The notes below the pieces were generated by a model that saw only the letters and a list, made by a program, of their open reading frames with translations, did not search any database and was not told where the DNA came from. 45,398 nucleotides of DNA, from the NCBI GenBank assembly GCA_900549915.1, contig URQF01000001.1:1-45398 (forward strand). Direction: 5' to 3'. Below are positions 24,404-32,964 of this stretch, one piece after another. Within the stretch, counting starts at the first letter, position 1. Each line of letters begins with the position of its first letter. Made by a program: the position numbers and the translations under genes. This stretch comes from an uncultured Mollicutes bacterium (lineage in GTDB: Bacteria > Bacillota_I > Bacilli_A > RFN20 > CAG-288).

Positions 24404-25810
24404 ATGAAACAATTCTTAGGTGATGACTTTCTGTTAGACAATGAAGTAGCAAAGAAGCTTTATTTCGAACATGCTCAGAAGATGCCGATTTTTGATTACC
24501 ACTGCCATCTGATTCCAGAGCAGATTGCGGATGACTATCATTTCTCTTCTATTACCGAGGCCTGGCTTGGAAAAGACGGATACGGTGATCATTACAAATG
24601 GCGTCTTAGGCGTGAGCTTGGCGTAGGAGAAGAATACATTACTGGTAACAAGTCCGATTGGGAAAAGTTTGAGAAGTATGCTCAGTGCATGCCTTATAGG
24701 ATTGGAAATCCAATCTATGAATGGACTCATTTGGAACTGAAGCATTTCTTTGGCATTACCAAGCCGCTCTGCCCGGAAACTGCTAAGGAAATCTATGACG
24801 AGTGCAACGAGAAGCTGAAGACCCTTTCTGCCCGTAAGAGGAGGGAAAGGAGCAATGTTGCTACTGTTTATACTACCGATGATCCGGTCGATGATCTTCA
24901 CTATCATGAAATCAGGGCTAAGGATAAGACCTTGAAGACTAAGGTTGCTCCGGCTTGGCGTCCGGATAAGGTTATCAATGTCGAACGGGATACCTTTGTT
25001 CCGGAAAGGGAAAAACTTGCCAAAGTCACTGGAAAAGAAATCCATAATCTCAAGGACAGGCTGGAAGCCTTAGATGAGCGTCTTGCCTTCTTCGTGGATC
25101 ATGGCTGTGTAGCATCCGATCATGCTTTGGATGTCAGGCATTTCAAGAAAGGTACCACCTATGAAGAAGCCAATGCCGTCTTCCTCAAAGGAAGGAAGAA
25201 AGAACCGATTTCCTTTGAAGAGGAAGATAGGTATAAAGGATACCTCCTTCTCCATTTAGGACGCAGGTATCATAAGTACAACAGGGTACAGGAATACCAC
25301 ATTGGTGCTCTTCGCAACAACTCTTTACGTAACTATAAAGCAAGGGGTGCCGATACCGGTTTTGATGCTGTGAGTGACCTTCCGGTTGCCGAGAAGCTTT
25401 CTGCTCTTCTCGATTCTCTCGATGAAACGGATGAGCTTCCGAAGACAGTCTTGTTCACTTTGAACGAGAAAGACTATGTCGTCCTTGTCACTTTAAGGAA
25501 CTGCTTCCAGGGTGGAAGGAAAGGTAAAATCCAGAGGGGTACTTCCTGGTGGTTCAATGATCACTATGATGGTAGGAGGACTCAGCTGAAACGTCTTGGC
25601 GATGATGGTCTTCTCTCCTGCTTTATCGGTAGGTTAACCGATTCCCGTAGCTTCTTAAGCTATCCACGTCATGACTATTTCCGTCGCGAGTTCTGCAACT
25701 ATCTCGGTGAATTAGTCGAGGAAGGCCGTTATCCGGAAGACTATGACACCCTTGGCAAGATTGTTGAGGATGTTTCCTATAACAACGCTGTCAATTACTT
25801 CAAGCGTTAA
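24404..25810 (+). CDS. uxaC: Glucuronate/galacturonate isomerase
   Basis: This 468-residue metal-dependent amidohydrolase-fold isomerase converts galacturonate to tagaturonate, or glucuronate to fructuronate. Motifs: IFDYHCHLIPEQIADD (metal HxH), DHYKWRL(M)RELGVGE, VYTTDDPVDDLHYH, WRPDKVINV, and STWWFND-like TSWWFNDHYDGRR near the C-terminus. AGG in RL(AGG)REL is Met in the family, while the neighbouring Arg codons are CGT. It is the last gene of operon 1. Its stop overlaps the end of the opposite-strand pectinesterase by 11 bases. Confidence 0.93.
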   Translation: MKQFLGDDFLLDNEVAKKLYFEHAQKMPIFDYHCHLIPEQIADDYHFSSITEAWLGKDGYGDHYKWRLRRELGVGEEYITGNKSDWEKFEKYAQCMPYRIGNPIYEWTHLELKHFFGITKPLCPETAKEIYDECNEKLKTLSARKRRERSNVATVYTTDDPVDDLHYHEIRAKDKTLKTKVAPAWRPDKVINVERDTFVPEREKLAKVTGKEIHNLKDRLEALDERLAFFVDHGCVASDHALDVRHFKKGTTYEEANAVFLKGRKKEPISFEEEDRYKGYLLLHLGRRYHKYNRVQEYHIGALRNNSLRNYKARGADTGFDAVSDLPVAEKLSALLDSLDETDELPKTVLFTLNEKDYVVLVTLRNCFQGGRKGKIQRGTSWWFNDHYDGRRTQLKRLGDDGLLSCFIGRLTDSRSFLSYPRHDYFRREFCNYLGELVEEGRYPEDYDTLGKIVEDVSYNNAVNYFKR

Positions 25811-26753
25811 ACTTCTTAAATTCATCTAGTAAGGCTCTGTACTGCTTAGGCAGAACGGAGCCTTTTTTATTCCGAGTGAAAGAAGCACGTCCTTCCTTTA
25901 AGGGATATTCTTCCAAGCGGCAGGTCTTTTTCCGGTCGACATCACTCCAGTCGTGGAAAAGAAGCGGATGGATGTGGTCTTCATAAGTGCAGTTGGAAAA
26001 CACTGCTTTTCCATAATCCCGCCATGGCCGGGCCAAATAAGTGCTTTCTTTTTCTGCACCGCCATTGAGGAAACAGCAGGATTCAAAATAATACCCGAAG
26101 TCATCTTTCAAGGAATGACTTGGTGCAACGACATAGGTTTCTCCTCTTTTGTCCTTTAAGGTAATCAGATCACATTGATAGAAAAGAGCTCTTCCTGCTC
26201 CGAAGATAAAGTCAACGGTTCCTTTGATGGTACAGTGGCTGAAATAATTCGTGCAGTTTCCTTCATGGTATCTTTCTTCCTCCGGCAGAAAACCGAGGTA
26301 ACGTGTCGATAAATCATCCGGAAGAGGACCTACAAACAAGGTATCCTGAGTGGATACAAGAGTGCAATTCAGGAAGAGATTGTCATCTCCATAGACAGCA
26401 AGGGCAACTTCTTGTCCTTTTTCTTCTGGTCTCTTCGCTGTGTTTTCGATTTCGAGTCCTTCAAAGATATTGTGATTTCCGGTTACTTTCCTGACCGGTG
26501 TTTTCCATGTGGTGAGCTCTTTTCCTTGTTCATCGAGCTCTTTGGCATAGTGGTCATCTTCGATCTTGCCTTTCAAGATTAAATGACAGTAATCAAACGG
26601 AAAGGAGAAGGAAATCTTTTCCGTTGTTGTTAAGATAATATTAAAAGGAGCACATGGATCTTCCTTTCTTTTTTCCGTTAGTTTGGATAACCTTTCTTGG
26701 ACGGAGTGAAACGTCAATACTGGTTTGTTATCAAATAAAGAAAGAGAAATCAT
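25800..26753 (-). CDS. Pectin methylesterase (CE8), apparently cytoplasmic
   Basis: This 317-residue right-handed beta-helix esterase removes methyl groups from galacturonate units. Catalytic landmarks: STQDTLF (Asp/Gln pair), GTVDFIFGAG (nucleophile Asp) and LARPWRDYGKAVF (Arg and Trp). Both arginines in ARPWR are CGG, good evidence that CGG still means Arg. There is no signal peptide: the protein starts MISLSLFDNKP, with AGGAGC upstream. It is convergent with operon 1, whose terminator lies inside this gene's 3' end. Confidence 0.88.
   Translation of the reverse strand: MISLSLFDNKPVLTFHSVQERLSKLTEKRKEDPCAPFNIILTTTEKISFSFPFDYCHLILKGKIEDDHYAKELDEQGKELTTWKTPVRKVTGNHNIFEGLEIENTAKRPEEKGQEVALAVYGDDNLFLNCTLVSTQDTLFVGPLPDDLSTRYLGFLPEEERYHEGNCTNYFSHCTIKGTVDFIFGAGRALFYQCDLITLKDKRGETYVVAPSHSLKDDFGYYFESCCFLNGGAEKESTYLARPWRDYGKAVFSNCTYEDHIHPLLFHDWSDVDRKKTCRLEEYPLKEGRASFTRNKKGSVLPKQYRALLDEFKKFNA
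25831..25869 (+). terminator. Terminator of pectin operon 1, inside the pectinesterase gene
   Basis: AAGGCTC (25831-25837) pairs with GGAGCCTT (25857-25864), followed by T6. It lies within the opposite-strand coding sequence, 20 bases after the uxaC stop. Confidence 0.75.
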
Positions 26754-26820
26754 TGCAATAAGCTCCTGTTTTGATAAAAATAGTCTATAACAGAATCCCT
26801 GTGGAAAGGAACTCTTAAAA

Positions 26821-27654
26821 ATGAAACTTGGTGTCCGTGCTCATGACTTAGCAAGCAAGACGGATTTAGACGGATTTGTAAAAATAAGGAAGGAATATGG
26901 ATTCCATGTGGTCCAGCTTGTCTTCAAGAAATCTTTTGTTTCTTATAGTTATGAGGAAGATTTTGTAAAGAAAGCCTCTGACTTGTTTAAGAAAAACGGG
27001 ATTGAGGTTGCTAGGCTTGGTGCTTACTTTAATCCGGTCCATTCCGATAAGAAAGTCGTTGAAGAAGGAATTGATAACTTCAAAAAGAATATCGACATTG
27101 CAAAATACTTCGGCTATCCGCTGGTAGGAAGCGAAACAGGGTCTTATTCGGATAGCCCCTGGGTCTACCATCCGAAGAATCATACGGAAGAAGGATACCA
27201 GGCGAGCAAGAAGGTGTTTTATGAACTTGCCCATTATGCAAAGACGAAAGGTGTTTCTCTTAGTATCGAATCTGCCTTTGGACATGTCAGGTATGATGTC
27301 AAACGTCATGCCAGACTCTTAGAAGAACTAAACAGGGATAATGTCTATGCGACAATTGATCTATACAATCTATTGGATGCCTCGAACTTTGAAAAAAGAA
27401 ACGATATCTTCCTGGATGCTTTGAAGACCTTTGGGACGAAGACAAAGATCATCCATTTGAAAGACGGAAGGATGAAAGACAATAAACTGACTCAGGTCTC
27501 TCCTGGAAAAGGAGGCTTCGATTATCCTTTTAGGAGGAAGTGCGTAGAAAAATACTGTCCGGATGCAACCAGGATCTTTGAAGGCGTGAAAGCGGATGAC
27601 ATTCTTTCTTCGAAAGCCTTGGTTGAGTCTCTTGTACCCAGGCTAAATGCCTGA
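26821..27654 (+). CDS. Xylose-isomerase-like TIM-barrel sugar isomerase/epimerase
   Basis: This 277-residue protein of the AP endonuclease 2/xylose isomerase-like superfamily has barrel metal motifs VSLSIESAFGH (Glu/His), YATIDLYNLLD, IIHLKDGR(M) and FEGV near the end. Such proteins isomerise or epimerise keto-sugars. The exact substrate cannot be read from sequence, and its site between the two pectin operons suggests an uronate or deoxy sugar. GGAAAGGAACTC precedes the ATG. The stop is TGA. The 67-base gap with the divergent pectinesterase gene holds no operator palindrome. Confidence 0.8.
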   Translation: MKLGVRAHDLASKTDLDGFVKIRKEYGFHVVQLVFKKSFVSYSYEEDFVKKASDLFKKNGIEVARLGAYFNPVHSDKKVVEEGIDNFKKNIDIAKYFGYPLVGSETGSYSDSPWVYHPKNHTEEGYQASKKVFYELAHYAKTKGVSLSIESAFGHVRYDVKRHARLLEELNRDNVYATIDLYNLLDASNFEKRNDIFLDALKTFGTKTKIIHLKDGRMKDNKLTQVSPGKGGFDYPFRRKCVEKYCPDATRIFEGVKADDILSSKALVESLVPRLNA

Positions 27655-27710
27655 AAAATAAGGTCTCTAAGAAATCTAGTCAAGAAAAATTTTCAAATAT
27701 TTTGAAGCTA

Positions 27711-27737
27711 AAAGTGCCCTAATTAAGGCACTTTTTT
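27711..27737 (+). terminator. Terminator before pectin operon 2
   Basis: AAAGTGCC (27711-27718) pairs with GGCACTTT (27727-27734), followed by a T run. It separates the isomerase gene from operon 2. Confidence 0.85.
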
Positions 27738-27742
27738 AATTT

Positions 27743-27754
27743 CTTGTATACAAG
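27743..27754. promoter_or_regulatory. Upstream operator CTTGTATACAAG of pectin operon 2
   Basis: The same perfect palindrome as at operon 1, here upstream of the promoter. Its centre is 59 bases from the second copy, roughly six helical turns minus a few bases, compatible with cooperative binding or a small loop. Confidence 0.7.
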
Positions 27755-27780
27755 TAGGAACCAAAAGTAAGATTTGTGCT

Positions 27781-27786
27781 TATAAT
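27781..27786 (+). promoter_or_regulatory. -10 box of pectin operon 2
   Basis: TATAAT lies between the two operators. The -35 region at about 27758 (GAACCA) is weak. Confidence 0.5.
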
Positions 27787-27801
27787 CTATGTAAGCGGTT
27801 G

Positions 27802-27813
27802 CTTGTATACAAG
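27802..27813. promoter_or_regulatory. Downstream operator CTTGTATACAAG of pectin operon 2
   Basis: A third copy of the palindrome, extended to GCTTGTATACAAGC. It lies just after the predicted transcript start and before the ribosome-binding site, a roadblock position. Confidence 0.7.
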
Positions 27814-27826
27814 CTTAGGAGGACAC

Positions 27827-28636
27827 ATGAGTCTTAAAAAATTCCGTCTCATTGATCTCTCAAGGCTTAGGAGCATTGCACTGCTTGTCGAGGTGATTAC
27901 GGCTGTTGTCTTCCGCTTCACAAAACTGCCAAGGTTCTATATCTCTGTCACAGCTGCTGTCACTAGGATTGCTAGGATCCGCTGGAACGCTTATGGGCTT
28001 CTGGTTGGACCAGTGACTGGTCTTCTTGGTCAGATTATCCGCTCTGTTCTCCGTAACGAATATTCCATTTACGGATTCCTTGCTACAACTCTTCCTTATC
28101 TGTTACTAGGTGTCTGCCTTCTGTTCTTCAAGAAAGAAGGGTTCAAGGAGAAAAGGAGAAGGAACTATGGTTACCTTGTCCTTTATGCTTTGTCGGGGTA
28201 TTTCGCTCTAGAAGCTGGAAAACTTCTATGCGAAATCGGAAACCTTGATTATTACCAGAGCATCTCAATCCAGATGGGAGCTGATGTCATCCAGGTTCTT
28301 GTCGGTCTCATTGTTCTTCTTGCCGCCTTCCTTCAGAAAACAATCCTGATGGATAGGAAGGAAAGGATTCGAGAAAGAGAAAAGAAGAATCAGACCGCTC
28401 AGAGGAGAGAAGCAAAATTCGATTATTACAAGTTAGAGGAGAGGGCCGAAGGAAAGGATGTGAATGATGCCGCACTATTAGATGGCGGCACCTTGTCGAC
28501 CGAAGACCTGAAGAAGAGGGAATCCGAGCGAAGAAGAATCGAAAACCGTCAATCCCTCTTCGATAAGGAAAACGAAGCTGACAAAGAATACTACGAGACG
28601 AAGAAAAACAAAGGGGGCGTCAAGCATGGCAGCTAG
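27827..28636 (+). CDS. ECF S-component-like membrane protein with charged C-terminal tail
   Basis: This 269-residue protein has about five hydrophobic segments in residues 10-180. The pattern YISVTAAVT(M)IA(M)I, then WNAYGLLVGPVTGLLGQI, resembles substrate-binding S components of ECF transporters. Residues about 185-269 are a charged, probably coiled-coil cytoplasmic tail with many Glu, Lys and Arg. ATG 27827 follows AGGAGG; the frame from 27776 would start inside the operator. It is first in the operon and overlaps the permease gene by 11 bases. It might help transport, but no ECF ATPase is present nearby. Confidence 0.7.
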   Translation: MSLKKFRLIDLSRLRSIALLVEVITAVVFRFTKLPRFYISVTAAVTRIARIRWNAYGLLVGPVTGLLGQIIRSVLRNEYSIYGFLATTLPYLLLGVCLLFFKKEGFKEKRRRNYGYLVLYALSGYFALEAGKLLCEIGNLDYYQSISIQMGADVIQVLVGLIVLLAAFLQKTILMDRKERIREREKKNQTAQRREAKFDYYKLEERAEGKDVNDAALLDGGTLSTEDLKKRESERRRIENRQSLFDKENEADKEYYETKKNKGGVKHGS

Positions 28637-29624
28637 ACAATTACCAAAAGCAACCGAAGAAGAAGTCCAGCGCAGGGAACGGGACTACTGGAGACAGAAA
28701 TTCCATTCCATCCTCACAGACTGGCGTCTTTATCTGCTCTTATTCCCGCTTGCGTTCTTCTTCGTCGTCTGGAAATACATCCCGATTGGAACTAGGATCA
28801 GGGCCTTCAAGGATTACAAGATTGATTCATCCTTCGGCGGCGGAGCCTTCACATCCGACTTCATTGGATTCTACTCCTTCCAGTTCCTCTTCCAACAGAC
28901 GAAGTTCTGGTCTGCGTTCCGTAACACCTTCCTGCTTTCCTTCTACGGACTCGTCTTCGGATTCCCCTTCCCGATTATCCTTGCCTTATTCTTTTCGGAA
29001 ATTCGCAATAAAGCCTATCGTTCCGTTGCTCAGGTCCTCTGCTACCTTCCGAAATTCATCTCCTTGGTCGTCAGGACCACGATTATCTCAAGGCTATTAG
29101 CTCCTTCGAGCCAAGTCTCTAGCGCAGGCCCGATTGAAGCTATCTTCGAACATAGGGGTGTCCATGACCTTCTCACCAATGCCAAAGCCTTCCGTTCCGT
29201 CTTCACGGTATCTGGTATCTGGCAGGAAGCCGGATACGGATCCATCGTCTACTTCGCAGCCATCCTTGGTATTTCTCCGACAAACTACGAAGCAGCTCGA
29301 ATCGATGGTGCTACTAAGAGGCAGCAAATCCGTTACGTTACGATTCCAGGCAGGACAGCAACGCTCGCTATCATGCTCATTCTGAAAATCGGATCCTTGC
29401 TGACCGTCGGATACGAAAAAGTCTACTTGCTTCAGCAGCTTGGCGCACCATTTGAGACCAGTGAAACCGTTTCGACCTACGTTATCAACACCTTCATGGG
29501 CAACTCCAATGCCAACCAAGGCATGGGTGCTGCAGCCGATAGGTTCAACTCCTTGCTTTCTAGGGTCCTAGTTATCGGCGCCAATAAGGTTTCTAAGCGG
29601 GTATCCTCCGCTTCTCTCTACTAA
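28626..29624 (+). CDS. Sugar ABC transporter permease, LplB/YteP type
   Basis: This 332-residue permease has six predicted helices after a charged N-terminus. Family blocks: WRLYLLLFPLAFFFVVWKYIPI, FRNTFLLSFYGLVFGFP, and the EAA loop YEAARIDGATKRQQIRYVTIPG(M)T followed by LKIGSLLTVGYEKVYLLQ. Relatives import rhamnogalacturonan or alginate oligosaccharides. It pairs with the YtcP-type permease 9 bases downstream. The conserved Arg of EAARIDGA is CGA. Confidence 0.9.
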   Translation: MAARQLPKATEEEVQRRERDYWRQKFHSILTDWRLYLLLFPLAFFFVVWKYIPIGTRIRAFKDYKIDSSFGGGAFTSDFIGFYSFQFLFQQTKFWSAFRNTFLLSFYGLVFGFPFPIILALFFSEIRNKAYRSVAQVLCYLPKFISLVVRTTIISRLLAPSSQVSSAGPIEAIFEHRGVHDLLTNAKAFRSVFTVSGIWQEAGYGSIVYFAAILGISPTNYEAARIDGATKRQQIRYVTIPGRTATLAIMLILKIGSLLTVGYEKVYLLQQLGAPFETSETVSTYVINTFMGNSNANQGMGAAADRFNSLLSRVLVIGANKVSKRVSSASLY

Positions 29625-29633
29625 GGAGGGCTT

Positions 29634-30575
29634 ATGGAAAACGAAAAAAGCTTAAAACTCAACAAGAAAACAAAGGCACAGAAAGTCCATAGGTCAGGCT
29701 CCGAACTTGCCTTCAAGATTGTCTCCTATGCCGTCATTACTCTCTTTGCTCTCTTATGTCTCTATCCTCTTCTCTTCGTTCTATCTTCGGCAATCAGCAA
29801 TGGAGAAGCTGTTATCTCCGGTAAAGTCGTTCTCTATCCAATCGGAATGCAATGGAACGCCTTCCTCGATGTCTTCCAGAATAAGAGGTTCTGGATCTCT
29901 TACGCTAACACATTCTTCGTCACAGTCTACGGAACCATCTACTGCATGGTCTTATCCATCTTCGGTGCTTACGCCCTTAGCAAATCCAGAAGGCCAGGCC
30001 AGAAGCTCTTCAACTTCCTCATGGTCTTCACCAGGTGGTTTGCAGCCGGTGTTATCCCAAGGAACCTCAATTACCAGCAGACAAAATCCATCTTCGGTAC
30101 GATGGGAATCACCGATCAGAAATGGGTTATCGTCTTCGCTATGGGTAGGTCAGCCTACAACGTCATTCTTCTAAGAAATGCCTTCCAGAGTGTTCCAAAG
30201 GAAATCGAAGAGGCCGCCACCGTCGATGGTGCGAATGACTTCCAAATCAGGTCGAAAATCTATGTTCCTAGGTCGAAAGCTACCGTTGCTACGGTTGCTC
30301 TCTTCTTCGGAATCTCCCGTTGGAATGGTTACTTCTGGGCTAGGAAAGTCGTTGACAACGCCTATGACTTACCGCTTCAGGTTACGATTCAGACTCAGAT
30401 TCAGACGATTGAACAGGACATTGCCGATAACGGCGCTGGCATCGTGAACGGATACGCTCTGCAGTCTTCTATCTACGCAATGGTCATCTGCGCAATCATT
30501 CCAATTCTTATTATCTATCCGTTTATTCAGAAGTACTTTGCAGCCGGCGTCAATCTCGGCGGCGTCAAAGAGTAG
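29634..30575 (+). CDS. Sugar ABC transporter permease, YtcP type
   Basis: This 313-residue permease has six helices. Blocks: FVTVYGTIYCMVLSIFGAYALSKS(M)(M)PG, VFT(M)WFAAGVIP(M)NL, ILLRNAFQSVPKEIEEAATVDGANDF (EAA loop) and SKATVATVALFFGISRWNGYF. GGAGG precedes the ATG. It is the partner of the preceding permease. The inner-membrane complex would be energised by one of the two MsmK ATPases. Confidence 0.9.
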   Translation: MENEKSLKLNKKTKAQKVHRSGSELAFKIVSYAVITLFALLCLYPLLFVLSSAISNGEAVISGKVVLYPIGMQWNAFLDVFQNKRFWISYANTFFVTVYGTIYCMVLSIFGAYALSKSRRPGQKLFNFLMVFTRWFAAGVIPRNLNYQQTKSIFGTMGITDQKWVIVFAMGRSAYNVILLRNAFQSVPKEIEEAATVDGANDFQIRSKIYVPRSKATVATVALFFGISRWNGYFWARKVVDNAYDLPLQVTIQTQIQTIEQDIADNGAGIVNGYALQSSIYAMVICAIIPILIIYPFIQKYFAAGVNLGGVKE

Positions 30576-30590
30576 TTAGACGTTATGGTT

Positions 30591-30620
30591 TTGGTAAATT
30601 GCTTCATAAGAAGCTATTTA
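30591..30620 (+). promoter_or_regulatory. Possible internal promoter before the binding protein
   Basis: TTGGTA (30591-30596), an 18-base spacer holding a small GCTT/AAGC hairpin and TATTTA (30615-30620). An extra promoter would raise binding-protein levels. Weak evidence. Confidence 0.25.
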
Positions 30621-30656
30621 TAAAGGAATTTGATTCACTAGGAGGTAAAAATAGCT

Positions 30657-32882
30657 ATGAAATCCAAATTCACATTCAGTCTTCTTTCTATCCTCTCCCT
30701 CGCAGCCTTAGTCGGCTGCCAGCCGAAAGTTTCTCTTCCTTCTGCTGAGAAGCCGACCGAAGAAAAACCAACCGAAAAAGTGACGGAACAGGGCAAAGAA
30801 TCTACATCCAATAAAGATCCGAATGCTTATGTCGATGAAAAGTATCCGACTCCGGACAAGAAAGTCGAGCTTACCAGGTCTGCTTACTATGACAACAATG
30901 ACCGTCATAGGAAGTTCCTCGAAGGATCTGCTGCTAAGCTTCCGTATACCGGTGCCGATGGAACTACTTATAAAGCTGGCGACTTCAAACCGGTCTGGCG
31001 TCAGAGGCAGAAAGACCTCAACAGGACCATCGATGATGTTTCTCCGAACGGCAAGATTTCTATCAAGAATAACTTCGACGATATTAAATCCAAAGGCTTC
31101 AAATCCGGTGAAAAGGTTATCAACGTCGCTCAGGGTAACTCCGATCAGATCTTAGCTGCTGGTACCGATTCGAGCAAACCGCTTGTTAATTTAGGTGACC
31201 ATCTTAACGAAAGGCCGAACTTCAAGAAGTTCTTAGCGGATTATCCGGCAGTCAAGAAGATCATCACTGCTTCGGATGGTGGTATCTACTATGCTCCTTA
31301 CTTCGATGGTTTCGATGATATCGAGCGTAGGATGATGGTCCGTCAGGACTGGGTTGAGAAGCTTCTCGATGGCGATAGGCCGACCACTGGACTTGGCAAT
31401 GTCGATCTTGCTAACAAGGAATACCAGCCGACCAGGCCGGATTCCATCGATACCAACATTGATGCCATTGTGGATGGTGTTAAAGGTACCGTCACTAAGA
31501 AATATGCTGCAGGAAAGGGAATCATCGCCCGCAGGAATGCTGCTGAACATCTCAATGGTGCCACTGCTGTCCAGATCTTACGTCAGTACATTGATGACAC
31601 CTATGGAAGTGCCTATGGCCAGAAGCGCAGTGAACTCTTCTGCGGTGGTAAGGCTGTCTACGATGCAGATGAAATGGTTGCCTTATTCCGCTGCGTCAAG
31701 CTCAATGGTGAGTTCCTCACTGGTAAGGCTGATCTTAATATCGTTCCGTTCTTCCCACGTGCTAACACCAATGACCGTCTTGCTGATAGGATCCGTCTGC
31801 TTCAGTTCTGGGGAGTCCGTGGTGCTGAATCCCGTAACCTCTTCAGGTATGTCGGAAGGGATGGCAAGTTAGCCGATGCCCGTGGAACTGAGAAATTCAG
31901 GAAAGGCTTAGATATCCTTCATCAGCTCTATGCGGAAGGACTTATCTACAAAGATTTCGGTACAAAGGATTCTGTTACCAATGGTGACTTCCGTGGCTAT
32001 TTCTTAAAGCATGACCTTGGCTTTGCAACTTATGATTACAACCAGACTACAACGATTTATAACGATAATGCCACTGCTTCTGCCTTAAATGGTGGAAAAT
32101 TCCTCTTCGCCTCCGTCCTTCCGGCTGTCGCTGACTGGGATGATGGTGTCAGCGGAAACTATATCCATTACACGGAAAGCTGGCGTTCTGTCAAACCGCA
32201 GGGTTGGTTCATCACTAGCCAGACTACGGGAGATAAGCTTGCACGTGCTCTTACTAGGTTCGACTATCTCTATTCTGTCCAGGGCAACCGTTTAAGGTCC
32301 TATGGTCCGGATAAATACTTAGCTCACAATGCCGATGGTTCCATTAAAGGAAGGAACTATCAGGGCAAGGCCGTTCCAGTCCTCTCGGATGCCTGCAAAC
32401 AGGAAATGGCTACCCTTACTGGCGGTAACTATACTAACTACTATCGTTACTATTTAGGCGGTACCTTCCCGGTTGGCTATGTCAAAGAGCAGGGCAGGGA
32501 ATTCCAGACTGTCTCTACCAAAGCTCAGGCTTCCTTAAATGACATCAACGAAGCAATTGCCTTAGGCGTCCTCCAGCATGTCAATCATAAGAGCGGCAAT
32601 GCAAGCCATAGGCAGGATATCGTTCCGACCACCTTACCGTTCACGGAAGCCGAGAACAGCTCCATCACCACGGAATTCACTGCTGTCAGCAAGTTCTTCA
32701 CTGTTACCAAAAATGAACCGATTGCTGCTTCCAGGTACACGATTATCCAGAACGGCTTTGGAAAGATCGGCGACTACAATATCACCAAGGAAAACTATCT
32801 CGATGTTGTTAACAACCAGAGGAAGCTTTCCGGCTTAGTCAAATACTACAACGACGCTTATACCCGTTATTTAGCTCAATAA
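30657..32882 (+). CDS. Large sugar-binding lipoprotein of the ABC transporter
   Basis: This 741-residue extracellular solute-binding lipoprotein has signal peptide MKSKFTFSLLSILSLAAL and lipobox LVGC (Cys21). A Pro/Glu/Lys/Thr linker (residues 25-55) leads into a family 1 binding fold of LipO/YtcQ type, longer than the usual 500-560 residues. Aromatic-rich segments such as YYAPYFDGFDDIER(M)(M)MVRQDWVE and WRSVKPQGWFITSQTTGD are typical. AGGAGG precedes the start. It presumably delivers oligogalacturonides to the two upstream permeases. Confidence 0.88.
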   Translation: MKSKFTFSLLSILSLAALVGCQPKVSLPSAEKPTEEKPTEKVTEQGKESTSNKDPNAYVDEKYPTPDKKVELTRSAYYDNNDRHRKFLEGSAAKLPYTGADGTTYKAGDFKPVWRQRQKDLNRTIDDVSPNGKISIKNNFDDIKSKGFKSGEKVINVAQGNSDQILAAGTDSSKPLVNLGDHLNERPNFKKFLADYPAVKKIITASDGGIYYAPYFDGFDDIERRMMVRQDWVEKLLDGDRPTTGLGNVDLANKEYQPTRPDSIDTNIDAIVDGVKGTVTKKYAAGKGIIARRNAAEHLNGATAVQILRQYIDDTYGSAYGQKRSELFCGGKAVYDADEMVALFRCVKLNGEFLTGKADLNIVPFFPRANTNDRLADRIRLLQFWGVRGAESRNLFRYVGRDGKLADARGTEKFRKGLDILHQLYAEGLIYKDFGTKDSVTNGDFRGYFLKHDLGFATYDYNQTTTIYNDNATASALNGGKFLFASVLPAVADWDDGVSGNYIHYTESWRSVKPQGWFITSQTTGDKLARALTRFDYLYSVQGNRLRSYGPDKYLAHNADGSIKGRNYQGKAVPVLSDACKQEMATLTGGNYTNYYRYYLGGTFPVGYVKEQGREFQTVSTKAQASLNDINEAIALGVLQHVNHKSGNASHRQDIVPTTLPFTEAENSSITTEFTAVSKFFTVTKNEPIAASRYTIIQNGFGKIGDYNITKENYLDVVNNQRKLSGLVKYYNDAYTRYLAQ

Positions 32883-32907
32883 TTAGCTCGATACGGCTAG
32901 AAGATCA

Positions 32908-32937
32908 AGCAAGGGGATGGGAAACCATCCCCCTGCT
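32908..32937 (+). other. Intercistronic hairpin after the binding protein
   Basis: GGGGATGG (32913-32920) and CCATCCCC (32925-32932) close over GAAA and extend through GCA/TGC. The following CTCTTTATG is a poor T run, so it may stabilise the upstream mRNA or terminate partly, raising binding-protein output. Confidence 0.6.
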
Positions 32938-32964
32938 CTTTATGAAAAAAGAGGGTTACTGACC

